A stretch of 64,000 nucleotides of DNA. Source: Litorimonas haliclonae. Lineage in GTDB: Bacteria > Pseudomonadota > Alphaproteobacteria > Caulobacterales > Maricaulaceae. The stretch spans positions 124,001-188,000 of the forward strand of contig NZ_CBCSCO010000003.1 in the NCBI RefSeq assembly GCF_965138505.1. The letters are read 5' to 3'. The translations under genes and the position numbers were made by a program. Shown one piece after another: positions 22,716 through 31,986 of the stretch (position 1 is the stretch's first letter; the number at the start of each line of letters is the position of its first letter). Under the pieces are notes generated by a model. It searched no databases. It had not been told where the DNA came from and saw nothing but the letters and a program-made list of their open reading frames with translations.

Positions 22716-22869
22716 GACAATTCTTCGTCTAACCCCAAGCGAACAAGGCGGCGGATGGCTTCTGGGCGTGTTGTTTTCTTAGGCTGAGCCTTGCACCATG
22801 CGTCAATGCTGGTCAGGTCTCGTCGTCAAACCAGACCTCAATATACGTTTTTGTGGCTTTAGGGGCCAT
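22712..22869 (-). pseudogene. Small ribbon-helix-helix protein, frameshifted
   Basis: Frame one from ATG 22,869 reads MAPKATKTYIEVWFDDE and then hits a stop. With a one-base shift just after GACGACGA it continues as DLTSIDAWCKAQPKKTTRPE, then AIRRLVRLGLDEELS and a stop at 22,712. The joined 52-aa product is the familiar alphaproteobacterial ribbon-helix-helix form (L-x-x-I-D-A-W-x-x-x-Q-P ... R-P-E-A-I-R-R-L-V). It lies 4 bp after higA on the same strand, so it was probably the third gene of the higBA operon. Confidence 0.65.
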
Positions 22870-22873
22870 GGGT

Positions 22874-23173
22874 CTAAGCGACCGCTAAAGTTTTGATACC
22901 TGAGACGTCTACCGTTCTTTCGGCCTGATCAAGATCATAAGCAGTTTGGAGGTTTAGCCAGAGTCGAGCACCGTTGCCGCAGAGCTTGCCTAAGCGGACA
23001 GCCACTTTAGGACTGATGGGGCGCTCTTCATTGAGAATAGCATGCAGATGCTGCCGCGATATGCCAAGCAGTCCAGCAAAATCGGTTTTGTTGATGTTAA
23101 GGGCCGGAAGAACATCCTCACGAAGCAATTCGCCTGGATGCATTTCAGGAATGGATCTGTGTCGATTGGTCAT
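22874..23173 (-). CDS. higA: HigA antitoxin (XRE HTH)
   Basis: 99 aa. The opening IPEMHPGELLREDVLPALNI is the HigA family signature, followed by an XRE helix-turn-helix (KTDFAGLLGISRQHLHAILN) and LCGNGARLWLNLQTAYDL. The antitoxin binds and neutralises HigB and represses the operon. The start is coupled to the higB stop (shared base at 23,173). The pair is inserted against the late operon between tail chaperone and tape-measure genes. Confidence 0.92.
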   Translation of the reverse strand: MTNRHRSIPEMHPGELLREDVLPALNINKTDFAGLLGISRQHLHAILNEERPISPKVAVRLGKLCGNGARLWLNLQTAYDLDQAERTVDVSGIKTLAVA

Positions 23174-23451
23174 CAGTGGTAGTCCTCTAGGTCTAAAATT
23201 GTGGCGTCATTGCCGTCAAATTCAAAAGTTATGCGCCAGTTGCCTGAGACGCGAACAGAGTAGCGGTTTGCTTCCTTACCCTTAAGGAGGTGGAAATAGT
23301 AACCCGGGATGTTCATGTCTTCCGGTGCTTCCGCTCTGTCTAAGGCATTCAGGATGCGTCGAATTTTAGGAACCCAGTCTGCGTTTAGTCTGCGGGCTGT
23401 TCCGCTTTTCCAATACTCTCGAAGTCCTTTGTGCCTAATTGTTTTAATCAT
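23173..23451 (-). CDS. higB: HigB toxin (RelE/HigB mRNA interferase)
   Basis: 92 aa. Begins MIKTIRHKGLREYWKSG and contains the RelE-superfamily core: PGYYFHLLKGKEANRYSVRV and NWRITFEFDGNDATILDLED. HigB cuts mRNA on the ribosome and its gene precedes higA, the typical reversed order of this family. It is complete, with the conserved strand residues Arg/Trp-Arg-Ile in place, so the toxin is probably active. Such modules on prophages often stabilise the element or block other phages. Confidence 0.92.
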   Translation of the reverse strand: MIKTIRHKGLREYWKSGTARRLNADWVPKIRRILNALDRAEAPEDMNIPGYYFHLLKGKEANRYSVRVSGNWRITFEFDGNDATILDLEDYH

Positions 23452-23456
23452 GATTG

Positions 23457-23485
23457 TATGTAATGTATCATGTTACATGTGTCAA
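23457..23485 (-). promoter_or_regulatory. higBA promoter with overlapping inverted repeat
   Basis: Leftward -35 TTGACA (23,485-23,480), 17-bp spacer, -10-like TACATA (23,462-23,457). The spacer holds the inverted repeat ATGTAA-N9-TTACAT (23,458-23,478), a likely HigA operator, as in autoregulated TA operons. Confidence 0.55.
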
Positions 23486-23546
23486 CTAATATGTTACACA
23501 TTCTTGTTTTTCTTGTCGTTTTAATAGCAGTCTGCCAATAGAGAGT

Positions 23547-23927
23547 ATGCTTAGACCTATTTTGATCCTTTCTACTCTGTCACTTATCTCGTGTGGTGCG
23601 ACTAGTATTAGCGAAATCGACAAAGAAGAAATCGGCTATCTTTGGCAAGAATGTAAGACCCAGATTGAGTTGCCGCCGGGTGATGCCCAAGAACGCAGGG
23701 ACGAGCTACTCGGGATGATAGGAAATCATCCTATGCACATAGAGTCGACGGTTGGGGGAGAAGAAACTCAGTGGAGTGGATACCAGTCGGACGGCACCGT
23801 CTCCTTTAGTTTCGCCGCTTCAGACACAAAATATAAATGCGACACCCGCAAGAATGAAAATGGCGCTTGGGAGTTGATCCGGGCGCAACGAAACGGCGAA
23901 GTCGTCTGGACCCATCCTCACGCCTAG
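23547..23927 (+). CDS. Prophage lipoprotein, unknown function
   Basis: 126 aa. The N-terminus MLRPILILSTLSLISCGATS is a lipoprotein signal with lipobox L-I-S-C (Cys16). After lipidation, residues have an acidic helix (EEIGYLWQECKTQIELPPGD) and a strand region ending in GEVVWTHPHA; two further Cys (36, 99) could form a disulfide. It lies between the HigBA module and the tape-measure gene and has its own weak terminator, so it is probably a lysogenic-conversion or superinfection-exclusion gene rather than a virion part. No family recognised. Confidence 0.65.
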   Translation: MLRPILILSTLSLISCGATSISEIDKEEIGYLWQECKTQIELPPGDAQERRDELLGMIGNHPMHIESTVGGEETQWSGYQSDGTVSFSFAASDTKYKCDTRKNENGAWELIRAQRNGEVVWTHPHA

Positions 23928-23956
23928 CTAACCAACCTAAAATTACCGACTGAACC

Positions 23957-23982
23957 GCCCCTCTCATTGACTGGGCTTTTTT
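23957..23982 (+). terminator. Weak intrinsic terminator before tape-measure gene
   Basis: GCCC (23,957-23,960) and GGGC (23,973-23,976) flank a 12-base loop and are followed by six T (23,977-23,982). It follows the lipoprotein gene. The stem is short, so activity is uncertain; late transcription from upstream would have to pass it. Confidence 0.4.
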
Positions 23983-23997
23983 CGCATGGAGGACTGA

Positions 23998-26376
23998 ATG
24001 GATATTGCACAACTTGGTTTGTCCGTTGACTCATCACCCGTCAAAAAAGCCTCTGGGGATCTCGACAAACTCAGTAAAAGTGCTTCCGGCGCTCAAGCGT
24101 CGGCCAAAGGACTGGAAGGGCAGACTGAACGTATGACCGCCGCCCAATATCGGGCGACAATCGCGACAAAATCCGCCACTAAAGCCGAGAACCTGCAAAG
24201 CGCGGCGCTGAAAGCGAACACCTCGGCAGTCCAATTAAACGAAAGAGCAACTCGTCAGCTAAACTTTCGTCGGCAACAGTTCCTATACCAGTCAAACGAT
24301 ATCATTTCTGGGCTAATTATGGGGCAGTCGCCCATGATGGTAGCTACCCAACAGGGCGGCCAGCTGGCTCAGGTGTACGGCGGACGCGGCGGACTTAATA
24401 ACGCATTATCAGACGGAGCCCATTTTGCGAAAGGTCTCGCCACGCGTTTAGGGCCGTTGGCGTTAGCTTTAAGTGTGGTTGCTGCCGGCGCTGCTGGCCT
24501 CACTTACGAGATCAACCAGGCAAACAAAACCTCCGTTAAGATGGGCGATGTGGTTAAAGCGTCCGCACAGCTTGCCTATGAGAGTGTTCGTGACTTCTTG
24601 GGAGAACAGGCGACGGCGATCATTGAGTCGTTCGGTCTCAATTGGCAGGCAGTCTGGGACACTATCGTTGAATATACGGCAAAACGCGTGAACTCCATAA
24701 CGCGGGGCATTGCAACGGGGTTTGAATTGGCCGGCGCCTATGTGCGGATAGTCGGCGGGACGGTTACGCAAGGTCTTGCGACTGTCTTCAATGCGCTTTT
24801 GACGCCGATGAATTACGCTATTGAGAAGTCGATTGAGAAGGTCAACACGCTCCTAACAGTTTATAATGCGGCAATGGTGGCGATGCAGCAGGAACACCGA
24901 CAAATCGGACTGCTTGACCCAAGCAATATCAAAATCGCACCTATCAAGACAGATGATCTAACCCCGCTCGAACGCGCGAACAAAGAACTGGCTCTTACCA
25001 AGGAGCGTTTGGAGGAAATCGGCAATACAGATTACGCCGGGGGTGCCTTTGATGCCATTTCCAAGCGATCTGCAAAGATAGCGAAGGAGCGTCTGGCGAA
25101 TGACAAAGATGCTCTTAAGGCTGCCGAGGAGAGAACCAAGGCGCGGGAAAGTGCGCTGGAAGAATTGGCAAAGCGCGAAGACAAGTTGATTGAAGCCCGA
25201 ATGCAGGGTGAGGGCAGGGTCGTTCAACTCATTCAGCGCCGCTTACGCGAGGAAATGAAGGCTCTAGACGCGGTTGCTGCGGAGGCCATTAAAAACGGCG
25301 CTGACGCCGCCAAGGTTAACGCACAACTCGCAAACGCCAAGCGCGAGGCCATGCGGGGCGCCAATAAAGACATTTACGACCATGAGAAGGCGTTACGGGA
25401 AAAAGCTGCCGAGGAAGAAATCCGCCTTGCCAGAGAGACGGCACGCAGAAAAGCCGAGGCCGAGCGGATTGACCAGAGCATTAATAGGTTTGATGCGCAG
25501 CTAACCCGCGAGGGAGCATACGGAACACCGGACGTTGCGGGATTCGGCGGGATGGGAGAGGGCGCCGCCTATGCGGCGTTCGACATCGTCGAGCAGGAGC
25601 GGGAGCGAATGAACGCCCTGCAAGAGCTTGAGGCTGAAAAACTGGCCACGCTACAAGGTAACTTGTTCGCACAGCTCAACGTGATCGAGGAGTTTAATCA
25701 AAGACGGATTGCGATAGAGGCTGATACCCAGCTTAAGCTGAAAGAACTTAAGGTTCAGGCCAACGCAAGCACCGCGGCCCTTATGGCGGACGGCTTTAGC
25801 AGTCTGGCAGGGTCCATGTCTCTGATATTGGGAGAGCACTCTAAAGCGACGAAAGCGTTTCTGGTCGCAGAGAAGGGCGCGGCGTTGGCCCAAGTTGCTA
25901 TTGCAGCGCCAACCGCTGCTGCCAAAGCCATGGCGTCTGCGCCGCCGCCATTCAACTTCGTATTAGCCGCCGCAGTTTATGCAAATGTGTTGGCACAGGC
26001 GGCGATGGTTAGCCGGGTAGCTATCGGCGGTGGCCGGGAAAACGGCGGTCCAGTCTCGCCCGGGACAATGTACGAAGTTGGAGAGAAGAACCGCCCTGAA
26101 ATTCTCTCCATGAACGGCAAGAACTATATGATCCCGGGCAATAGAGGGCAGGTCTATAACGAGCGCCAGATGACGCCTGTAAACGACAGTCGGGGCTCTG
26201 GCGGCAATCAGACGATTGTCAGATATAACAGCACGAACAATTTCTACGGCACGACGACAGAAGAAATCATGGCGAAGGTCGATGAGAAAGACCGCCGACA
26301 GAAAGAGGAAATCGAGCAGAATATACCGGCGCGCATTCAGCAATATGAGTTTGACCGAAATCGGGGCGCGGCATGA
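23998..26376 (+). CDS. Tail tape-measure protein
   Basis: 792 aa, with GGAGGACTGA just upstream. N-terminal part QLGLSVDSSPVKKASGDLDK is the usual opening. QSNDIISGLIMGQSPMMVAT and the following QQGGQLAQVYGGRGGL are conserved in tape-measure proteins (TMP-2 region). Several hydrophobic stretches (ALALSVVAAGAAGLTYEI, and AAAKAMASAPPPFNFVLAAA) and long helical, Lys/Glu/Ala-rich coiled coils lie between. Its length sets tail length: 792 residues predict roughly 115-120 nm at 1.5 A per residue, as estimate only. The next gene overlaps by ATGA. Confidence 0.92.
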   Translation: MDIAQLGLSVDSSPVKKASGDLDKLSKSASGAQASAKGLEGQTERMTAAQYRATIATKSATKAENLQSAALKANTSAVQLNERATRQLNFRRQQFLYQSNDIISGLIMGQSPMMVATQQGGQLAQVYGGRGGLNNALSDGAHFAKGLATRLGPLALALSVVAAGAAGLTYEINQANKTSVKMGDVVKASAQLAYESVRDFLGEQATAIIESFGLNWQAVWDTIVEYTAKRVNSITRGIATGFELAGAYVRIVGGTVTQGLATVFNALLTPMNYAIEKSIEKVNTLLTVYNAAMVAMQQEHRQIGLLDPSNIKIAPIKTDDLTPLERANKELALTKERLEEIGNTDYAGGAFDAISKRSAKIAKERLANDKDALKAAEERTKARESALEELAKREDKLIEARMQGEGRVVQLIQRRLREEMKALDAVAAEAIKNGADAAKVNAQLANAKREAMRGANKDIYDHEKALREKAAEEEIRLARETARRKAEAERIDQSINRFDAQLTREGAYGTPDVAGFGGMGEGAAYAAFDIVEQERERMNALQELEAEKLATLQGNLFAQLNVIEEFNQRRIAIEADTQLKLKELKVQANASTAALMADGFSSLAGSMSLILGEHSKATKAFLVAEKGAALAQVAIAAPTAAAKAMASAPPPFNFVLAAAVYANVLAQAAMVSRVAIGGGRENGGPVSPGTMYEVGEKNRPEILSMNGKNYMIPGNRGQVYNERQMTPVNDSRGSGGNQTIVRYNSTNNFYGTTTEEIMAKVDEKDRRQKEEIEQNIPARIQQYEFDRNRGAA

Positions 26377-27029
26377 GCCTGAGAGTGATAAATATTGGCG
26401 GGGATGCGCAGGGCCTTACCTTCCGTCCCGTTTACCAGACGCATTACGATAAATACGGCCAGGTGCCGAACAATTTTGGAAGTCCTTACTGGGCGTTTCG
26501 GGCTGACTTCATACCGCTAAAAGGACTGGAAGCGCGCGAGTTCGAAGCCGCTCTGGATGAGGGCGAGGGCATTCATATTCTCGGTATTTACGATTATGCC
26601 CGCCTTTACCCTTGGCAGCATCAAGAGGCTATCGAGAACGGCGCGTCAGAGACCATTGTCAAAGAGGTTCTGGTCAAAGGCATGAGCCGGGCGAACAGCA
26701 CATTAAGCCTACAAATCCCGCCGGGCGAGACTGTGACGGTCGGAGACCCGATTGCTTTCAAGGACGCCTTTGGCATCACGCACTATTTTCGCGTGGGACT
26801 TGACGCAACGATGACAGGAACCGGCACTGGGTTGGGGGATATCAAAGCGGTTAAGGTCAAAATCCGCCCGCGTTACGACCTTTCGAGTGTCACTATAGCC
26901 GCGACGCGCATCCGCCCAAGATGCCTGTTTCAGGTCGATTTGAACGAAGACAGCCGCCAGACGGGTTCCGGACGGTTTACCACGCACAATCTGTCAGGGT
27001 TTGAGTATTTCGGAGCCATATCAGAATGA
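26373..27029 (+). CDS. Distal tail-type protein, putative
   Basis: 218 aa. Overlaps the tape-measure stop by 4 bp. Beta-rich with VYQTHYDKYGQVPNNFGSPY near the start and IPPGETVTVGDPIAFKDAFG in the middle. No named domain is certain, but this is the first gene after the tape measure, where distal-tail proteins lie in siphoviruses of this type. It is coupled to the next gene by ATGA. Confidence 0.65.
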   Translation: MSLRVINIGGDAQGLTFRPVYQTHYDKYGQVPNNFGSPYWAFRADFIPLKGLEAREFEAALDEGEGIHILGIYDYARLYPWQHQEAIENGASETIVKEVLVKGMSRANSTLSLQIPPGETVTVGDPIAFKDAFGITHYFRVGLDATMTGTGTGLGDIKAVKVKIRPRYDLSSVTIAATRIRPRCLFQVDLNEDSRQTGSGRFTTHNLSGFEYFGAISE

Positions 27030-27670
27030 CCGCCTATGTGACGCGAAAGGCCTGCACGGTTCATCTGGCTTCCGGCGCGCTGCACTTTGTTCGTGATAAT
27101 GTCGGCTACTCGGTGGACGGCGTGAACTATACCGCGGCGCCTTATGGCAACCTACACGGATATGCGTCCCAGCCCGGCACGGTGTCTGACAAATGCCGAA
27201 TTACGCTGGACGGCTCTCATATTCTTTCAGGGCCGGACGGTCAGGGAACGCCAGACAGCGTTCTGCAAAGTATATTTGAGGAGAGATTGCGTAAGGTTCG
27301 CGTGGACTTTCACCGTCTGGACTTGGACATCGACACAATGCTGGCCGTGTCGCGTAAGCACAAATTCGCGGGCCGTATCGACAAGGCCTATCTTGACCGC
27401 AGCGACGAGCGAAAGCCGATGTTCATAATCGAATGCTTGTCCTTTCGTTTGCTGGCCCAAAACCCTGCTCAGAGAATTTACTCGGACGTGGACCAGCGTT
27501 TGCTTCATCCGCGAGACGGCTGTTTTAAGCACCTCTCAGACGTTGTTTTCCGAAACGGTGTCTTTGACTGGAATAAAGAAGGTTCTGGCTCTGGTGGGTA
27601 CACCGTGCCGAGCAATCCGGGCGGAAGCCCTTATCGACCTAATCAGGGGCCGAGAACTGTCTATCGCTAA
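27026..27670 (+). CDS. Tail protein (DUF2163-like)
   Basis: 214 aa. KACTVHLASGALHFVRDNVG at the start, then FHRLDLDID and the segment RIYSDVDQRLLHPRDGCFKH, reminiscent of DUF2163/BR0599 tail proteins found after tape-measure genes in alphaproteobacterial phages and gene transfer agents. It would form part of the tail-tip hub. Assignment is from order and general pattern. Confidence 0.65.
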   Translation: MTAYVTRKACTVHLASGALHFVRDNVGYSVDGVNYTAAPYGNLHGYASQPGTVSDKCRITLDGSHILSGPDGQGTPDSVLQSIFEERLRKVRVDFHRLDLDIDTMLAVSRKHKFAGRIDKAYLDRSDERKPMFIIECLSFRLLAQNPAQRIYSDVDQRLLHPRDGCFKHLSDVVFRNGVFDWNKEGSGSGGYTVPSNPGGSPYRPNQGPRTVYR

Positions 27671-28049
27671 TCGACTCGCGCAGTTCTTGCGCGAGAATGA
27701 CGGACAAATCTTTGAACACGGCCAATGGGACTGCCTGATTTATTTAGGCGGCTGGATTGGCGTTGAGACGGGGCGAAACCCCGCAACAGAATTTATCGGC
27801 ACTTACAGCACGGAATTTGAGGCCGCTCGAATAATGCACCGACAATTTGGAGGAGGATTGCATGAAACTATATCGCATTTTGCAACGCCGGTTGACCGCC
27901 CAAGAACCGGCGATCTCGTGATTGCACAGTTTGAGGGGGAAGCGGCGGCTATCGTAAACGGGCCGGTTGTCACGGGCCTCGGTCATCCGGGAGGCTTTGC
28001 CAGTGTTGGACGCCATGCTTTGGTTCAGGGTTACCGTATAAATGCCTAA
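27543..28049 (+). CDS. DUF6950-like tail-tip associated protein
   Basis: Up to 168 aa, but the true start is uncertain. The homologous part begins near LSIANRLAQFLRENDGQIFE (about 27,657, where a CTG has AGGGG upstream); a TTG at 27,543 and GTG at 27,594 are other options. HGQWDCLIYLGGWIGVETG holds a Cys like the nucleophile region of NlpC/P60-type peptidases, and PRTGDLVIAQFEGEAAAIVN follows as expected of that fold. Many phage tails carry such a protein here, perhaps to cut peptidoglycan during entry. It overlaps the tail-tip gene. Confidence 0.65.
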   Translation: MFSETVSLTGIKKVLALVGTPCRAIRAEALIDLIRGRELSIANRLAQFLRENDGQIFEHGQWDCLIYLGGWIGVETGRNPATEFIGTYSTEFEAARIMHRQFGGGLHETISHFATPVDRPRTGDLVIAQFEGEAAAIVNGPVVTGLGHPGGFASVGRHALVQGYRINA

Positions 28050-31000
28050 GGTCGTCAAAAGCGTCTTTAGGGCGGTTACATCGGTTCTGGGTACAATCTT
28101 ATCCGCCTTTATCAAGATGCCCAAGCTGCCAAAGCAGGACGTGGGTTCTCTCGATGCCACCCAAACCATTCAGAGACGCCTTCAGAACGGCGCACCGAGG
28201 GAGGTCTTAATTGGCCGCCGCATTGTCGGCGGGGTAGGGAGCTTTGACAACTCGCGAGGCGTTGACCTCGAAACGGGCGAACGCATTTCTATCTTTTCGG
28301 CGGTTCCCTGCACGGCGTTCCATAAGCTCTATATGGACGGAGAGCCCGTTACCCTTTCTGGCGACGCTACAATAGGATGGGCAACCATCACGTCCCATTT
28401 TCTCGGTAAGAATGACGTTCCAAGGGCTAGTTTCAGGCTTTGGCTCGGAGACAATAATTCCGGTCTTGGGGCGGACTTAAAAACACTCTACCCGAGCCTA
28501 TGGAACACTTATAATGAGCTGACAGAGCTGAATGACATTGATGACCATAACGGCCTCTGCCTTGGGATGCTGCGAGGCGTAAACACAAACGATGACATTG
28601 GTGATGAAGACGACCCCGAAGATCAGCAGGGCAAAAACTTCATTCCGTTTCGCGGCTTTCCAGAGTTTCGCGTTGAGCTGTCCGGTGTAAAGGTTTGCGA
28701 CCCTCGCAACGGTGGAATTTATTCCGACCCTTCTACCTATGTTTATAGTGCAAATTCAGGGCTTGTGGACGGTCAATTCCAGCATGGTTGGTTCGGGGGC
28801 GAGAATGGAGACAAGCTCATTGCCGGTCTCGGTTACGCGGGCGATTTCGAAGACCTTCTCGACAAAGACCAGATTGAGGACAATGCAGATTATTGCGATC
28901 TGAAAGAGTTTGAGTGCCACGGCGTGGTAACATCGGGATCCAGACAAGACGGTCAAAACATCCGAGACACCTTCAACGGCATTCTGGTCGAGAGCCTCGC
29001 AAAAATACGCACCGTTCCGGAAGGAAACCGCCCTCATTACGGCACGATTGACTTCGCCAACTATCCGGCCGCCCGGGTCAAGCGATATGACGAGGATGGT
29101 TATTCCACCGAAGTCTATAATGCGACCCAAACCAAATATATTGAGCCGCTAGAGAAGTTCGCAGAGAAAGACCTTCCGGAACTGACGAAGACCGAGTGGA
29201 TTGTCGAAGACGGAGGCGAGATCAATTACCTCAAGCAAACACTGCCCTTGGTCGCGAATTCCACCCAAGGCGCGAAGATTGAGAAAGCCGATCTATTCAC
29301 ATCCCGCTTGCAGGCGAACGGCGAGATTGAGAACCTGCCACTTATCCCATTTGAAGATTATGCCGTAGGCGGGACCGTCACTTTGGCCAATACGGATGTC
29401 CCGGCAATGAACGGACGTACATGGTCGATTGAAGGCTACGCCGAGACACCTGAGGGCTATATCAACTTCATTTTGCGTGAATACAGCGCCCTAACACATG
29501 ATTTTGATGAAACGGACGTGCCGGACACTCGTCCGAATATTTCTCCGCCGAGAGATCCAGACTTCCCGCCGAGGCCATTCGCAAACCCCGGGACACTAGC
29601 AACAGTCCGTCTCGCAGGGGTATCTGTCATCATCCAAGAGTCATGGGTCGAGGGCGCTGCCATATTAGCTACCAAGACTGGCTCAACTGCTTCAATTGCG
29701 ATCTCGTCTCATGCGCGGCACTATACGGATAAAGCCGCTGGTCTTGATGTGGATGGCGATACTCTAACCGGATTAACTCTCAATAGCTTTTATTATATAT
29801 TCTACGATGACGCTGATCGAGAAGGCGGGAATGTTACTTACCAGGCAACGCCCGTCAGACCGACTGCTAGAACGTCTACAGACAACCCCTCTCGCCACTA
29901 TGTCGGCTATGTCACAACGCCAGCTTCCACTGGCCCGACCACGACGACCGGAACGACCGCCACACCTCCCACGCAGGTTCCTGAGCGGGTTCCTAATTCA
30001 GACAATACAGATGCGGTTGGCGGGACGCCTGCGTCCCAAATTCTAGCCGACCTCGAAGCCACGGTCTCGCAATCCGACGCGACCACCCAAATCAATGATG
30101 CGAAGGCCGAAGTTAATCAAGCTCGCGCTCAGGCTGATGCGGCGGTGCAACAAAGCTCAGACGACGGAGACGCCGCGCTTTCGACACGGGTCGCACGTTT
30201 CGAGTCCAAAATGGGCGACAGCGCCGCCGAGATTACAGAGTTTTTCGATACCTATACCGATGCCGACGAAGCGAACGCTCTCGCGCTAACTAACTTGGAC
30301 GCGCGGACCGATGCTACAGAAAGCGACATCAGCGACCTATACACCGTCAAAGCGTCTCAGGCGGATTTAACCGCAGAGGCTCAACGGATTACCACGCAAA
30401 CATCCCGCGTTGACCAGAATGAAGCGGACATCACCTCTGCGGCCATTACAAATGCGAGCGCGAGAGACGCGCTGTCCACCCAAATCAATCAGGTGTCGGC
30501 GAATATAAAGCGGGACGGGTGGTTGTTAGACCCGACCTTTGCGGAGCCGTTTGAGACACACGTCGGGTATCAGGTTCCGAAAGATTGGCTTGTCTGGTCA
30601 GATGACGGCGGGGACATCTTACGAACAACCAACTCTGCGCTCTATACTCAGGCTCCGTATCTTGACGGGCAAACAAACGACCAGATAGGTATTCAGCTTT
30701 TCACAAATTCAGGCGGGTTCATCCAAGATTGGAAGTTCTCGCCTCAATTCGTCATAGAGGGCGTAGTTTATCTTCGCAATGGAACCTTTGAAGCGTCTGG
30801 CATTCACATTCAGATGAGGGACACAGGTGATGTCGTTCTCAACACTGCAACGCGGCTTCATTTTGATGACGTTCTAGATTCAACAGACGACTTCAGAAAG
30901 CAAGTCCGGTTCAGTCAGTTTTACGACTATTCGGGTCAATCCTTTGTCCCTGATGTCGATAATCTCCGAATTTTCTTTATGGGGAATTGGACAGGCTTCG

Positions 31001-31977
31001 GCGTTTCATTGTCGCTAAAAGATATTGGTCTGTCCGAGTTCAATATTCGCCCCGCCACCCCGTCTGAAATTGAAGCGCAAAAGGTCATTCCTTTGCAATC
31101 CACTGTCACGCTACAATCGGAGGCGATTGAAGACTTAGAGGAGAACCTTTCTAGCGCCACGTTTAGTGTTTCGGCCAGTACAGGCGATGCGAATACGGCC
31201 AGAATGATAATCGGCGCCTATAAGGACAACGGTGATGAGTATAGTGCTATTCTGTTCGAGTCTGACGCGATTGGATTTAGGGGTGCAAACGGGAAAGGTC
31301 TCTATGCAACGGATGACGGTCTATATTCTGAAATTCCATTTATCCATGAAAGCCCTGATGGTAATTCATGGATAGTTCAAGGTAACGGGTTTGGCGCTTC
31401 ATCTGACTTAATGAGATGGGAAGGTGCAAATCTCGGAACACCGGATGCATGCACCCGAACAAATGGCCGCGTCGTTTACACAACAGACGGAGAGGTTTGG
31501 CAGTTTGGAGAACAGCTTGGAACATCTGCTATAGAAACCTCTGACTTCCGAACATCTGATGGAACGGTCACAACAACAGGTATCGGCGGAAACGGCAAGA
31601 CAAAAACCGTTACAGGCACAGCCCGGATTACGTCTTCTCGAAATTACTACAGTAGCGCTTACGCTGTCGGCACTACCACCATCACGGCGGGTAGCGCTCA
31701 AGTCAAAACCGAGAGACGGACAACAGGTGGCAGTTGGACAGACATCGGAACGACCACAAACAATGGCGAAATCACTAGAACAGTTCATCCGTTTACCAAC
31801 GGAAGCGGAGACAATTATGTTCAAGAGACCTTCGTGGCGTCAGCAACAAAAGCCGGAACGTTCACAGCCACAACTGGCCCCACTTATGAAGCGCGGGCTA
31901 CTGGCACAACAACTCTTCCTGCAAGCTACGTCACAGAAGAAGTGCGCGTTACAATTTCCACAAGTGAACCGGGATAG
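28042..31977 (+). CDS. Tail tip / host-specificity protein
   Basis: 1,311 aa. An amphipathic N-terminal helix (VVKSVFRAVTSVLGTILSAF) is followed by the conserved tip region (LQNGAPREVLIGRRIVGGVG, then VPCTAFHKLYMDGEPV), a large domain to ~res. 500, an S/T/P-rich linker near 620-650, a coiled coil at ~660-830 and a beta-rich segment at ~830-1000. A second short coil and a Thr/Gly-rich fibre-like end with TTTGIGGNGKTKTVTGTARI close the protein. This arrangement is that of J-like tip proteins with a fused fibre for receptor binding. The C-terminal ~250 residues are the likely host-range part. Confidence 0.85.
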   Translation: MPKVVKSVFRAVTSVLGTILSAFIKMPKLPKQDVGSLDATQTIQRRLQNGAPREVLIGRRIVGGVGSFDNSRGVDLETGERISIFSAVPCTAFHKLYMDGEPVTLSGDATIGWATITSHFLGKNDVPRASFRLWLGDNNSGLGADLKTLYPSLWNTYNELTELNDIDDHNGLCLGMLRGVNTNDDIGDEDDPEDQQGKNFIPFRGFPEFRVELSGVKVCDPRNGGIYSDPSTYVYSANSGLVDGQFQHGWFGGENGDKLIAGLGYAGDFEDLLDKDQIEDNADYCDLKEFECHGVVTSGSRQDGQNIRDTFNGILVESLAKIRTVPEGNRPHYGTIDFANYPAARVKRYDEDGYSTEVYNATQTKYIEPLEKFAEKDLPELTKTEWIVEDGGEINYLKQTLPLVANSTQGAKIEKADLFTSRLQANGEIENLPLIPFEDYAVGGTVTLANTDVPAMNGRTWSIEGYAETPEGYINFILREYSALTHDFDETDVPDTRPNISPPRDPDFPPRPFANPGTLATVRLAGVSVIIQESWVEGAAILATKTGSTASIAISSHARHYTDKAAGLDVDGDTLTGLTLNSFYYIFYDDADREGGNVTYQATPVRPTARTSTDNPSRHYVGYVTTPASTGPTTTTGTTATPPTQVPERVPNSDNTDAVGGTPASQILADLEATVSQSDATTQINDAKAEVNQARAQADAAVQQSSDDGDAALSTRVARFESKMGDSAAEITEFFDTYTDADEANALALTNLDARTDATESDISDLYTVKASQADLTAEAQRITTQTSRVDQNEADITSAAITNASARDALSTQINQVSANIKRDGWLLDPTFAEPFETHVGYQVPKDWLVWSDDGGDILRTTNSALYTQAPYLDGQTNDQIGIQLFTNSGGFIQDWKFSPQFVIEGVVYLRNGTFEASGIHIQMRDTGDVVLNTATRLHFDDVLDSTDDFRKQVRFSQFYDYSGQSFVPDVDNLRIFFMGNWTGFGVSLSLKDIGLSEFNIRPATPSEIEAQKVIPLQSTVTLQSEAIEDLEENLSSATFSVSASTGDANTARMIIGAYKDNGDEYSAILFESDAIGFRGANGKGLYATDDGLYSEIPFIHESPDGNSWIVQGNGFGASSDLMRWEGANLGTPDACTRTNGRVVYTTDGEVWQFGEQLGTSAIETSDFRTSDGTVTTTGIGGNGKTKTVTGTARITSSRNYYSSAYAVGTTTITAGSAQVKTERRTTGGSWTDIGTTTNNGEITRTVHPFTNGSGDNYVQETFVASATKAGTFTATTGPTYEARATGTTTLPASYVTEEVRVTISTSEPG

Positions 31978-31986
31978 GAGTAACCC

